Assembly (NCBI GenBank): GCA_002238705.1
Contig: MPMW01000003.1
Location: 1 to 64,000, forward strand
Length of the DNA: 64,000 bases
Source of the DNA: Acidobacteria bacterium bin61
GTDB taxonomy: Bacteria; Acidobacteriota; Vicinamibacteria; Marinacidobacterales; Marinacidobacteraceae
Direction: 5' to 3'
Each line of letters opens with the position of its first letter. Positions within the stretch are counted from its first letter, which is position 1. A program made the translations under genes and the position numbers. The notes under the pieces are model-generated. The model searched no databases. It saw only the letters and a program-made list of their open reading frames with translations, and had not been told where the DNA came from. This document shows, one piece after another, positions 1 through 7,077 of this stretch.

Positions 1-647
1 TAGAGCCGGACCTGGACCACGAGAGCGTCGTAGCCCTGGCCCTTCAGGGCCCGGGCCGTCAGTTCCGCGTCCGAGCGCTTCAGGAAACGTCCGACGCGTA
101 CGCGGTGAACCCCGTCACCGGGGGTTACCTCGACCCCCGAGTACCCGTCGGCGCGGAGTCTTTGGGAGAACTCCTCGGCGGCCTGGCGGCGGCTAAAGGC
201 GGCTACCTGAACGGTGAACGGGGTGCGTGGGGGAATGCTCGCGACTGTCAGCCTTACCTGCGCTACTCCCTTCTGGAGGATGCCGAGGCGGCGCGCCGCC
301 TCGTGGGACAGGTCGATCACGCGGGAGCGGACGAAGGGGCCGCGGTCATTGATGCGGACATGGATGGCGGCCCCGGTCGCGATGTTCGTGACTTCGACGA
401 TGGTGCCGAAGGGCAGGGTGGGGTGCGCGGCGGTCAGCGCGGCGGGATCCATCGGCTCGCCGCTTGCGGTCGGGCGGCCTCGCTCTTCGATCCCGTACCA
501 AGAGGCCTCACCCACCTCGGTGAGGTCCGGCGGCGTCGCCGGCGACCGGTTGGTACTGGCACAGGCGCCCGCGAAGAGGGCGAGGAGCGCAAGGACCACA
601 AGCGGCCGGCGCGATTCGTGAAAGGTGACAGGGTCCGGAAATCTCAT
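1..647 (-). CDS. rlpA: RlpA-like septal ring lytic transglycosylase with SPOR domain (edge of window)
   Basis: An exported lipoprotein of the RlpA family, which cleaves glycan strands stripped of stem peptides at the division septum. I read it from the ATG at 647. A short basic N-terminus is followed by a hydrophobic stretch and a lipobox ending in Cys29. The double-psi beta-barrel signature comes next (GEASWYG, TASGEPMD, INDRGPF, then VIDLS). A SPOR domain fills the C-terminus (FTVQVAAFSRRQAAEEF, then VRVGRF). About 215 residues are visible. The frame reaches the window edge at a codon beginning TA, so the stop probably falls exactly there but cannot be seen. The start overlaps the stop of the upstream DinB-like gene by 4 bases (ATGA), so the two are probably co-translated. 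Confidence 0.88.
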   Translation of the reverse strand, partial: MRFPDPVTFHESRRPLVVLALLALFAGACASTNRSPATPPDLTEVGEASWYGIEERGRPTASGEPMDPAALTAAHPTLPFGTIVEVTNIATGAAIHVRINDRGPFVRSRVIDLSHEAARRLGILQKGVAQVRLTVASIPPRTPFTVQVAAFSRRQAAEEFSQRLRADGYSGVEVTPGDGVHRVRVGRFLKRSDAELTARALKGQGYDALVVQVRL

Positions 648-1210
648 TGCTTGTATCGCCTCCGGAAGTCGGGGCTGGCGCCGCGCGGAATGGAAAGCGA
701 TATCCAGTCGGGGGTGGTGATGCGGGCGAGCAGGACGATCTGACCGGTGTGATAGGCCAGGTGAACGATTTGTCTCTGGATGGCTTCCTGAACAAGGAGG
801 GCTTCGCCGCGGACATGAACCGTCCGGGCGAGATCCGCGGGATCGAGCCCGGACATCACCCGGTCCGCCAGCGCGAAAGCGGCGTCCCACTCCACGAGGA
901 GTTCCTCCCTGCTCAGGTGGTCGCAGGGATCGAATTCAGATTCGCGGTTCCGATCGGATTTCTCGCCGTCGGTGGTCAGGAAGTCCGTCCACCGGGACCG
1001 GAGGTTGCCGGTCAGGTGGCGGATCAGGATCCCGATGGAGTTGGTTTCCTCGGAGAGTCGGTGATGGATTGCCGCGGCGCTCGGAGCCTGGGCGATCGCC
1101 GCTTCGGCCAGGCGGCGCAACCGTGCGAACTCGAATCGCGCGGTCTCGAGATACACCTCCCCCGCCGATCTGGCGTCCACCGACAGGTGGCCGTTCGGCT
1201 GGGTAGGCAT
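644..1210 (-). CDS. DinB-superfamily protein (DUF1572-like)
   Basis: A 188-residue four-helix DinB/DUF1572-type protein. Family members bind a metal through three His residues and are often thiol-dependent transferases or stress proteins; the substrate cannot be read here. Visible features are an N-terminal helix of the type ETARFEFARLRRL, a conserved LTGNLRSRWTDFL segment with its His just before it (IRHLTGN), and a late HLAYHTGQIVLLA segment that supplies two further His ligands. The length fits the family. It ends in a 4-base overlap with the start of the RlpA-like gene, which suggests an operon. The 364 bases upstream are shared with the divergent sulfite oxidase-like gene. Confidence 0.8.
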   Translation of the reverse strand: MPTQPNGHLSVDARSAGEVYLETARFEFARLRRLAEAAIAQAPSAAAIHHRLSEETNSIGILIRHLTGNLRSRWTDFLTTDGEKSDRNRESEFDPCDHLSREELLVEWDAAFALADRVMSGLDPADLARTVHVRGEALLVQEAIQRQIVHLAYHTGQIVLLARITTPDWISLSIPRGASPDFRRRYKQ

Positions 1211-1574
1211 GGGAATAGGCGTTGTTCAACGTTGCGGGAAGGAGATTGGGACGGACCAAGGTCCGCCAAGACGAAGTTCTCGGGAAGAAGCGTGTTGTCC
1301 GCTTCCCGATTCGGGGCGTAATTTGCGGCGCGCCGCCGGAGCGGCTGACACTCGGGCAAAGCAAAAAACTCCAGATCAGGCCCTTTTGCCACAACCGCCA
1401 AGTCATGGCGGCGGTGCCGCCGGAACCGGAACTGGAAGGAACGCTCCGCGCGCCACGCGGAACGAACGTGTTCCGAGTTTAACGCAAAATCCGGGTCCCG
1501 CAAGCGCAAGGGGGCTTCCTCGGGCGGGATTTCAACCGTAGCCGGCGCTCTCCTCGGGGTAGCATTCCCGGCCC
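1211..1574. other. Divergent intergenic region, no gene seen
   Basis: This spacer separates the minus-strand DinB-like gene from the plus-strand molybdoenzyme gene, so it must hold both promoters. I find no convincing sigma-70 promoter, and no protein frame with family resemblance. A small GC-rich hairpin-like string (GGCGGCGGTGCCGCC) lies near 1408-1422. Confidence 0.4.
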
Positions 1575-2774
1575 ATGAAGCCTGTCCATCCGCTGTCGAG
1601 GCGGCGTTTCCTCGGGTCGGTTCCGATAGCGGCCGGAGCGAGCGCGCTGGCCGTCGAGAATGCCGTCGCCCAGGGAGGCGGTGCGGCCTTCGGGAAGAGC
1701 GGCCTTCGGATCCTGAGCGAACGGCCGGTGAACGCCGAGACCCTGGTTGCCGACCTCGATCCCCGCAACACGCCCAACGACAAGCACTTCGTCAGGAACA
1801 ACGGCGGCCTGCCGGCGCGGGCGCTTTCCGGCAGCCTCGACGGCTGGTCTCTCCGCATCGATGGTGAGGTGGGAAACGCGCTGGAGTTGACGCTCGATGA
1901 CCTCAAGTCCCGCTTCGAGAATGTGAGCCGGGCTCTCGTGCTGGAATGCGCGGGAAACGGGAGGGCAGCGTTCCAGCCCGGCGCCTCGGGAAACCAGTGG
2001 TGGCTCGGCGCCGTCGGGTGCGCCCGGTACACCGGCGTCCGTCTTGGTGACGTGCTGAGTGCAGCCGGCGTCCGCGATACCGCTGTCTACGTCGCCTACT
2101 ACGGCGAGGATCCGCATCTGAGTGGAAACCCCGAGGACATCCCGATCTCGCGGGGCGTCCCGCTGTCCAAGGCCATGGACGAGTCCACTCTGCTGGCCTG
2201 GGAGATGAATGGCGAGCCCCTGCCGCCTCACCACGGTTTCCCGCTCCGCGTCGTCGCCCCCGGTTTCCCCGCGTCGGCGAGCGGGAAATGGCTGCGCCGG
2301 CTTTGGGTCCGGGACCAGGTCCATGACGGCCCCAAGATGACCGGTTTTTCCTACCGCGTGCCGCGTTACCCGGTGGCGCCGGGAACCGACGTGCCCGAGG
2401 AGGACATGGAGATCATCGGTCCCATGCCGGTGAAGTCCATCATCACCCGTCCCGAGACGGGAATCCGGCATGCCGGCGGGGGGCCGCTCGCGATCCGGGG
2501 ATGGGCGTGGGCCGGTGACGGGCCGGTGAACGCGATGCATCTGAGCGCCGACTTCGGGGCGACCTGGTTCCCCTGTCAGCTCGAGGAGCCGGAAAACCCG
2601 TTCGCCTGGCAGCGTTTCGAGGGCTCTCTCGCCTTCGACATCCCGGGTCACTACGAAGTCTGGGCGCGCGCGACGGACCATCAGGGGCGCCAGCAGCCCA
2701 TGGTCGTACCCGGCTGGAACCCAAGGGGTTACCTGAACAATGCAATGCACCGGATCGGGGTCACCGCTCTTTGA
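1575..2774 (+). CDS. Sulfite oxidase-like molybdopterin oxidoreductase (SorA/SoxC type), Tat-exported
   Basis: A 399-residue periplasmic molybdenum enzyme of the sulfite oxidase family. A twin-arginine signal (SRRRFLGS, about residues 8-15) shows export of the folded, cofactor-loaded protein. The molybdopterin domain carries the expected metal-ligating Cys at residue 125 (LVLECAGNGRAAF). Later come HGFPLRVVAPGF, SGKWLRRLWV and the C-terminal Mo-co dimerisation domain (IRGWAWAGDGPVNAMHLSADF). The partner is almost certainly the cytochrome c that starts one base after this stop, giving a SorAB-like sulfite dehydrogenase. Sulfite is the likeliest substrate, but related enzymes act on S- or N-oxides, so this remains an inference. 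Confidence 0.85.
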   Translation: MKPVHPLSRRRFLGSVPIAAGASALAVENAVAQGGGAAFGKSGLRILSERPVNAETLVADLDPRNTPNDKHFVRNNGGLPARALSGSLDGWSLRIDGEVGNALELTLDDLKSRFENVSRALVLECAGNGRAAFQPGASGNQWWLGAVGCARYTGVRLGDVLSAAGVRDTAVYVAYYGEDPHLSGNPEDIPISRGVPLSKAMDESTLLAWEMNGEPLPPHHGFPLRVVAPGFPASASGKWLRRLWVRDQVHDGPKMTGFSYRVPRYPVAPGTDVPEEDMEIIGPMPVKSIITRPETGIRHAGGGPLAIRGWAWAGDGPVNAMHLSADFGATWFPCQLEEPENPFAWQRFEGSLAFDIPGHYEVWARATDHQGRQQPMVVPGWNPRGYLNNAMHRIGVTAL

Positions 2775-2775
2775 G

Positions 2776-3186
2776 ATGAAGCGTCTCGTCATCCCCGGTT
2801 TACTCGCGCTGCTGCCCCTGACCGCGTTCGCGGGCTCGGAGGGGCGCGGTGTCCCCGGCGGGTTGAAGGCGCAGGAAACGGATGGGAAGGCGCTGATCGA
2901 GGAGAACTGTCTCTTCTGCCACGACGATAGCTACATCGTGTCCTTGAACCTGGCGCGGGAGGAGTGGGGCGACATTCTCATCATGATGCTCGGGATGGGG
3001 ATGCCGCCGCTCGAACCGGAGGTTGAGGAACAGATCCTCGACTACCTCGAAGAAAACCACGGGCCTCGCGACTCCTCAGGAGGTTCCGTTGGCGCGGCGG
3101 CCGCCCAGGCCTCCGATCCCGGGGAGGACCTCCCCTGGGCCTACCCCCGGTACCGGCCGAATCCGCTCTTCTGGCGGGAGCGATAG
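2776..3186 (+). CDS. Small c-type cytochrome, partner of the sulfite oxidase-like enzyme
   Basis: A 136-residue exported monohaem cytochrome c. I place the start at the ATG at 2776, one base after the upstream stop, because it gives a clean Sec signal peptide (MKRLVIPGLLALLPLTAFAG). An in-frame ATG 36 bases earlier lies inside the molybdoenzyme gene. The haem site is C45-LF-C48-H49, and a methionine-rich segment (MMLGMGMPP) offers the axial Met. The C-terminal tail is rich in Ala, Ser and Pro and ends in PRYRPNPLFWRER. Position and size fit the electron-accepting SorB/SoxD-like subunit that carries electrons from sulfite to the respiratory chain. Confidence 0.85.
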   Translation: MKRLVIPGLLALLPLTAFAGSEGRGVPGGLKAQETDGKALIEENCLFCHDDSYIVSLNLAREEWGDILIMMLGMGMPPLEPEVEEQILDYLEENHGPRDSSGGSVGAAAAQASDPGEDLPWAYPRYRPNPLFWRER

Positions 3187-3369
3187 CGCTAGCGCGGGCT
3201 AAGCCTTCTTCGCCAGACCAAACTGCGACACCAGCCGCTCTTGTGCCGCCCTGAATCAGACGAAAGCAGATACTGACCATCGGCGCCCTCGGCGAGCGCG
3301 GGTTGTCGCCTGCGGACCCCGACGGGCGCTGGTTCCGAGGGTGGCCATCACCGAGTGCCGGGACTGTCC

Positions 3370-3391
3370 TCCGCCACGGAGCCGTGGCGGA
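3370..3391. terminator. Perfect 10-bp hairpin, possible bidirectional terminator
   Basis: The arms TCCGCCACGG and CCGTGGCGGA are perfect complements around an AG loop. Before the insertion sequence arrived, the hairpin lay between two convergent genes (the cytochrome and the 76-residue protein at 5085-5315), where a terminator is expected. There is no U-tract on either strand, so this is only a plausible call. Confidence 0.35.
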
Positions 3392-3404
3392 CACTGAAAA
3401 CGGC

Positions 3405-5087
3405 TAGGAGCCTGTCCCGTAGAAAGTTGAGCGGGCCAGCCCAGTGGGGACAGGAGTTGGCAGGTGTCGGCCGGGGTCGGTGGTATTGATGGGGTCACGG
3501 GGTTGGATTTGGGGGTTGTGTTCTCTCATAAGTCGTTGATATAGTGTGCTTTACGAGAAGATCGCGGTGTAGCCGATCAAAGGGCCGCCATGCCGACGAC
3601 ATTTCGACCGTATCAGCCGGATCAGATGCTTCTGATGCCGCCCAAGCTGCGGGACTGGGTTCCGCCAAGCCACTTGGCGCATCATGTGAGCGATGTTGTG
3701 GATGCCATGGATATTTCGGTGCTGTATGAGCGATATGAGGGAGACGGTCGGCGGGCGAAGCCGTATTCGCCGTGGATGATGCTGAAGGTGTTGATCTACG
3801 GGTATGCGACGGGGGTGTTTTCGTCGCGGGGGATTGCCCGGAAGCTGGAGGAGGACGTTGCGTTTCGGATGCTGGGGGCGGGGAACTTTCCCGACCACCG
3901 GACGATCTGCACGTTCCGTCGCCGGAACCTGGAGCACCTTCGGGGGCTGTTCTTGCAGGTGGTTCGTCTGTCGCGGGAGATGGGGCTGTCGCGTTTCGGG
4001 ACGCTTTCGATCGACGGGACGAAGGTTCGCGCGAACGCGAGCAAGCGGAAGGCGATGAGTTATGAGCGGATGGTGAGAGAGGAGGCGCGCCTTGCGGAGG
4101 AGATCGAGGGCCTGTTGACGGCGGCGGACGGCGAGGATGTGGAGGAGGACCGACGATTCGGGGAGGAGGTTCGGGGGGACGAGTTGCCGGCGGAGTTGCA
4201 GCGTCGGGAGGATCGGCTGGCGGCGATACGGGCGGCGAAGGAGCGGTTGGAGGCCGCGCAGCGGAAGGCGGATGACGAGCGGGGTCGGGCGCCGGGGCAG
4301 GCTCGCAGTGCGAAGAACGGTCGGGAGTATGCGCGGGAGTATGGGGAGCCGGAGGCGAAGGCGCAGAGCAACTTCACGGATCCCCAGAGCAGGATCATGA
4401 AGACGAGCACGGAGGGGTTCCAGCAGTGCTACAACGCGCAGACGGTGGTGGATGACGCGAACCAGATGGTGGTGGACGCGTCGGTGAGCGCGTGCGCGAG
4501 CGATCAGGGGGAACTGATCTCGCGCCTGGATGCGGTGGAGGAGGAGTTCGACACGCAGCCGGAGGCAGTTCTGGCGGATGCGGGCTACTGCAACGAAGCC
4601 GATTTGGTGGCGTTGGAAGCGCGGGGAATCGATGGGTATGTGGCGGTCGGACGCGAGGGCAAGAAGCAGGTGGCGGTGGATCCGAAGACGCGACCAGCGA
4701 CGGCCCGGATGAAGAAGAAGCTGGATACGGCGGCGGGCCGAGTTCGCTACGCCCGGCGCAAGTGGCTTTCCGAGGCGCCGAACGGCTGGATCAAGGAGGT
4801 GCTCGGTTTCCGCCGCTTCAGCTTCCGCGGGCTCGCCAAGGTGCAAGCCGAGTGGCATCTCGTCTGTCTGGCGCTGAACATCAAGCGGATCGCCACGTTG
4901 AAAGCCGCGTGATGGAGCACCCAACGAGCGCCGGTTCCCTTCAAAACCGCCAACAGCACCGCTCCACGCAGACCGTATCGCCTCCCTTGCCCCCTCGGTG
5001 CCGATATCTCTCCCGACTACCACCACCGGACCCCTCACCCGCACATATCGACCCGCTCACCACAAAATCCTGCGGGGCACGCTCCTA
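3405..5087 (+). mobile_element. Complete IS1182-like insertion sequence, about 1.68 kb
   Basis: The ends are imperfect inverted repeats. The left end reads TAGGAGCCTGTCCCGTAG and the right end, on the other strand, TAGGAGCGTGCCCCGCAG. CTAG is present at both junctions (3404-3407 and 5085-5088). This may be a 4-bp target duplication, although TAG also belongs to the repeat tip. A single transposase gene fills the element. The 18-bp left end recurs exactly at the right end of a miniature element at 18500-18610. The insertion lies just beyond the cytochrome gene and ends at the stop codon of the small gene at 5085-5315, so no gene appears broken. Confidence 0.85.
3590..4912 (+). CDS. IS1182-family DDE transposase
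   Basis: A 440-residue transposase. The N-terminal DUF772-type domain (SPWMMLKVLIYGYATGVFSSR, DHRTICTFRRRN) is followed by the catalytic RNase H-like fold. The first Asp lies in LSIDGTKVRANASK, the second in VLADAGYCNEAD, and the Glu in SEAPNGWIKEVLGFRRFSFRG near the C-terminus. A charged coiled-coil insertion rich in Arg and Glu lies at about residues 160-240. The frame is intact, so the element may still be active. The gene begins about 185 bases inside the left inverted repeat and stops about 175 bases before the right one. Its G+T-rich codon use differs from that of its neighbours, as expected for a mobile gene. Confidence 0.92.
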   Translation: MPTTFRPYQPDQMLLMPPKLRDWVPPSHLAHHVSDVVDAMDISVLYERYEGDGRRAKPYSPWMMLKVLIYGYATGVFSSRGIARKLEEDVAFRMLGAGNFPDHRTICTFRRRNLEHLRGLFLQVVRLSREMGLSRFGTLSIDGTKVRANASKRKAMSYERMVREEARLAEEIEGLLTAADGEDVEEDRRFGEEVRGDELPAELQRREDRLAAIRAAKERLEAAQRKADDERGRAPGQARSAKNGREYAREYGEPEAKAQSNFTDPQSRIMKTSTEGFQQCYNAQTVVDDANQMVVDASVSACASDQGELISRLDAVEEEFDTQPEAVLADAGYCNEADLVALEARGIDGYVAVGREGKKQVAVDPKTRPATARMKKKLDTAAGRVRYARRKWLSEAPNGWIKEVLGFRRFSFRGLAKVQAEWHLVCLALNIKRIATLKAA

Positions 5088-5315
5088 GTTCCCGAACTTC
5101 TGGATCGCTTTTCCCCCGAAGGCGGCCATGACCACGTACTTGATCGTCTCGGAAACCTGCGGGTCCGGATCCGCAACCCCGATCGCTTGCAGTAGCAGGA
5201 TCAGAAAGGAGATCCCTAGGGCAACCGCGAACGCAACGCGCATCGAGGACTTGTTCCCCTGGCTGTCGGTGAGCCAGCTAACGACCTTGGCGACCTGTTC
5301 CTTATCTGTGCTCAT
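5085..5315 (-). CDS. Small single-span membrane protein, unknown
   Basis: A 76-residue protein with a charged N-terminal helix (STDKEQVAKVVSWL), one strongly hydrophobic segment at about residues 27-47 (VAFAVALGISFLILLLQAIG) and a short C-terminal tail (VVMAAFGGKAIQKFGN). I do not recognise the family. Size and layout resemble small holin-like or accessory membrane proteins, but nothing proves that. Its start overlaps the end of the upstream Cys-rich frame by 14 bases, which suggests translational coupling. Its TAG stop lies within the CTAG that borders the IS element; because CTAG occurs on both sides of the IS, the gene end seems to be the original one. Confidence 0.6.
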   Translation of the reverse strand: MSTDKEQVAKVVSWLTDSQGNKSSMRVAFAVALGISFLILLLQAIGVADPDPQVSETIKYVVMAAFGGKAIQKFGN

Positions 5316-5712
5316 GTGGTGATTCTCTCCTTCCGGGTTGATTGTATGGGAGCCCCGGAGGGGGGCAGGTGGGCCAACTGATCTCCGCGAGAGTGCAGCC
5401 GTCCAGCCAACCTTGCGCCCGATCTACGCCCAGGTTCCCCTCTCCACCGATTTCTCGGCATGTGTAGGGCGTCTGGTCCATTCCCAAGACCGGGCAAATG
5501 GGAAGCTCTACGGGTTGGTGGTAGTGGTTCGGGACGCTCTCGAATCCGACTCTTTCCGAGGGCTCAGGTTCGATGACGAGCTCCGCGGGTAGGACCACGC
5601 ACGCCAGACCATCTGGACAGCCTTCGGACCGGTCTGACCAGAGCATGCCGCCTCCGGTGCCGGCAAGGGCGACGGCACACTCACCGGCCACGGGGCGTCT
5701 GGTTCCAGCCAT
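5302..5712 (-). CDS. Cys-containing hypothetical protein
   Basis: An open frame of about 136 residues between the pentapeptide-repeat gene and the small membrane protein. I chose the ATG at 5712 because GGAG lies at a good distance upstream, and because the longer frame would run deep into the previous gene. The product has seven Cys residues (GEC, EGC, LAC, PIC, YTC, DGC, PTC), which would suit a disulfide-bonded exported protein, though the signal peptide is weak. I recognise no family. The position and the overlap with the next gene support expression, but composition alone does not settle whether it is real. Confidence 0.4.
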   Translation of the reverse strand: MAGTRRPVAGECAVALAGTGGGMLWSDRSEGCPDGLACVVLPAELVIEPEPSERVGFESVPNHYHQPVELPICPVLGMDQTPYTCREIGGEGNLGVDRAQGWLDGCTLAEISWPTCPPPGLPYNQPGRRESPHEHR

Positions 5713-5792
5713 CCGATTCTCCATCGACTTACTCGGAGGCGTACCCTCGTCTACTGGCGGGAAGGCCGGGCCGCCGCCAGCGCAGAGGTGCC

Positions 5793-6677
5793 CTATCGGA
5801 GCGCGCATTCCCGGCTCCGCTGCAGCTCGAACTGGTTGCAGGTCTTGCCCTCCCACTCGACCCCGTCGGGCAATGACGGGTGCCGCGCTCCTCGGATACA
5901 TGCGTCCGCAAGCTGAAACTCCTCTGTCAGGCCTGTCACTCCGGAAAAATCGGCCTGGCTGACATCCGTGTACAGGAAGCTGGCCCCGGAGAGATCCGCC
6001 CCAGCGAAATCGCTGTTTGCGACCGAACCGAAAATGAAGACTCTCTCCGAGAGATCGAGGTGGGAGAGGTCAAGCGCCGACAAGTTTGAACAGGCGATGC
6101 CGAACGGAAGCACCGCCTTCCGTGAGCCAGCGCTGCCGAACTCCGCGTCCCGGAAGTCCGACGCGTACACGTCGGCGCGGGAGAAGTCCGCTCCGACGAG
6201 TCTCGCACCGGAGAAATCCGAATAGCGCAAGGTGGCGTCGCTGAAGTCCGCTGAAACAAGATGCGCCCCGCGGAAGCGGATACCCGACGCATGCGCACCC
6301 TTGAGGCTTACCCCGGCGAGTTGCGCTTCGGACAGTTCAAAGTTCCGCAAGTCGGCGGGAAGCGACGCGCCACTGTTGTGGAGCCGCTCCACGGCGTTCC
6401 GTAGCGGCAGCATGCGCCGTTCGTTGAGGGGCGCTTCGCTCGCTTCGCGCACCTGACGCCGCGCCTCTTCGACGCGGCTGGCAGCGCACGATTCGATCTG
6501 GTTCATCGTCCCGATACCCGCCGCGACGATTGCCGCCACTGCGGCCGCACCCGACTTCCAACGCGCTGCTGGCTGCGACAGCAGGCGGTCGAAGACCGAC
6601 AGCAAGCGCCGCCCCCCGGTCCCGGACGTCCCGCCGCTCCTGTCGTTGGAAGCGGACGGCGACGGATGATTCGTCAT
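5793..6677 (-). CDS. Membrane-anchored pentapeptide-repeat protein
   Basis: A 294-residue protein. The cytoplasmic N-terminus (about 40 residues, Ser/Gly-rich) is followed by one transmembrane segment at about 42-58 (SGAAAVAAIVAAGIGTM), a charged linker (VEEARRQVREASEAP), and a pentapeptide-repeat right-handed quadrilateral beta helix from about 110 to 255. Typical A(D/N)LxX units are visible: GAHLVSADF, GARLVGADF, RADVYASDF, NSDFAGADL and QADFSG. Such repeats are structural and usually mediate protein contacts; no catalytic role is implied. The gene starts within the stop of the upstream lipoprotein gene (ATGA overlap) and belongs to the same minus-strand run as the PhoD-like phosphatase. 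Confidence 0.85.
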   Translation of the reverse strand: MTNHPSPSASNDRSGGTSGTGGRRLLSVFDRLLSQPAARWKSGAAAVAAIVAAGIGTMNQIESCAASRVEEARRQVREASEAPLNERRMLPLRNAVERLHNSGASLPADLRNFELSEAQLAGVSLKGAHASGIRFRGAHLVSADFSDATLRYSDFSGARLVGADFSRADVYASDFRDAEFGSAGSRKAVLPFGIACSNLSALDLSHLDLSERVFIFGSVANSDFAGADLSGASFLYTDVSQADFSGVTGLTEEFQLADACIRGARHPSLPDGVEWEGKTCNQFELQRSRECALR

Positions 6678-7048
6678 CTCGATCCGTGGTCCTCTCGCCG
6701 GTTGGCCCGGGTCATCGCCGCGATCACCGCCGGGCTCACGCCGGCATTCCGCAGGTCAAGGATCTTGTCGGTCGAGAGTTCGAAGCACGTCGTGGCCCCA
6801 CTGAAATGCGCAATGATGGTCTCGTCCCGCTCACCGGACACGACCAGTTGCACGACATCCGCGTTCGTCAAGCATTCGGACGCGCTTTCCCCGGAACCCG
6901 TGACGGTCGCCGAGTTGTCCGATGGGTCCGCTGTTCCCTCGGACCGCGTGGAACAACTGCCGAAGCTGATCGCCAACAGTGCCGCGCAGGCGAGGTGAAA
7001 TCGCCACTCTCTCTGTCTCACCACCGACCGGAGGTATTCGGAATTCAT
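6674..7048 (-). CDS. Small lipoprotein with 'DVVQLV...AGVSPAVIAAM' helical domain
   Basis: A lipoprotein of 124 residues. I start it at the ATG at 7048, which gives a basic N-terminus, a hydrophobic stretch and a lipobox (LLAISFGSCS). Upstream in-frame starts would overlap the PhoD-like gene. The C-terminal half has a recurrent bacterial pattern (NADVVQLVVSG, DETIIAHF, STDKILDLRNAGVSPAVIAAM), seen in many uncharacterised envelope proteins and related to short SHOCT-like oligomerisation helices. The middle is Ser/Thr-rich and probably a flexible tether. It starts 29 bases after the phosphatase stop and overlaps the pentapeptide-repeat gene by 4 bases. Confidence 0.75.
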   Translation of the reverse strand: MNSEYLRSVVRQREWRFHLACAALLAISFGSCSTRSEGTADPSDNSATVTGSGESASECLTNADVVQLVVSGERDETIIAHFSGATTCFELSTDKILDLRNAGVSPAVIAAMTRANRREDHGSR

Positions 7049-7077
7049 CCCGATGTTACTGAGCGCGGGGTTCTGGT

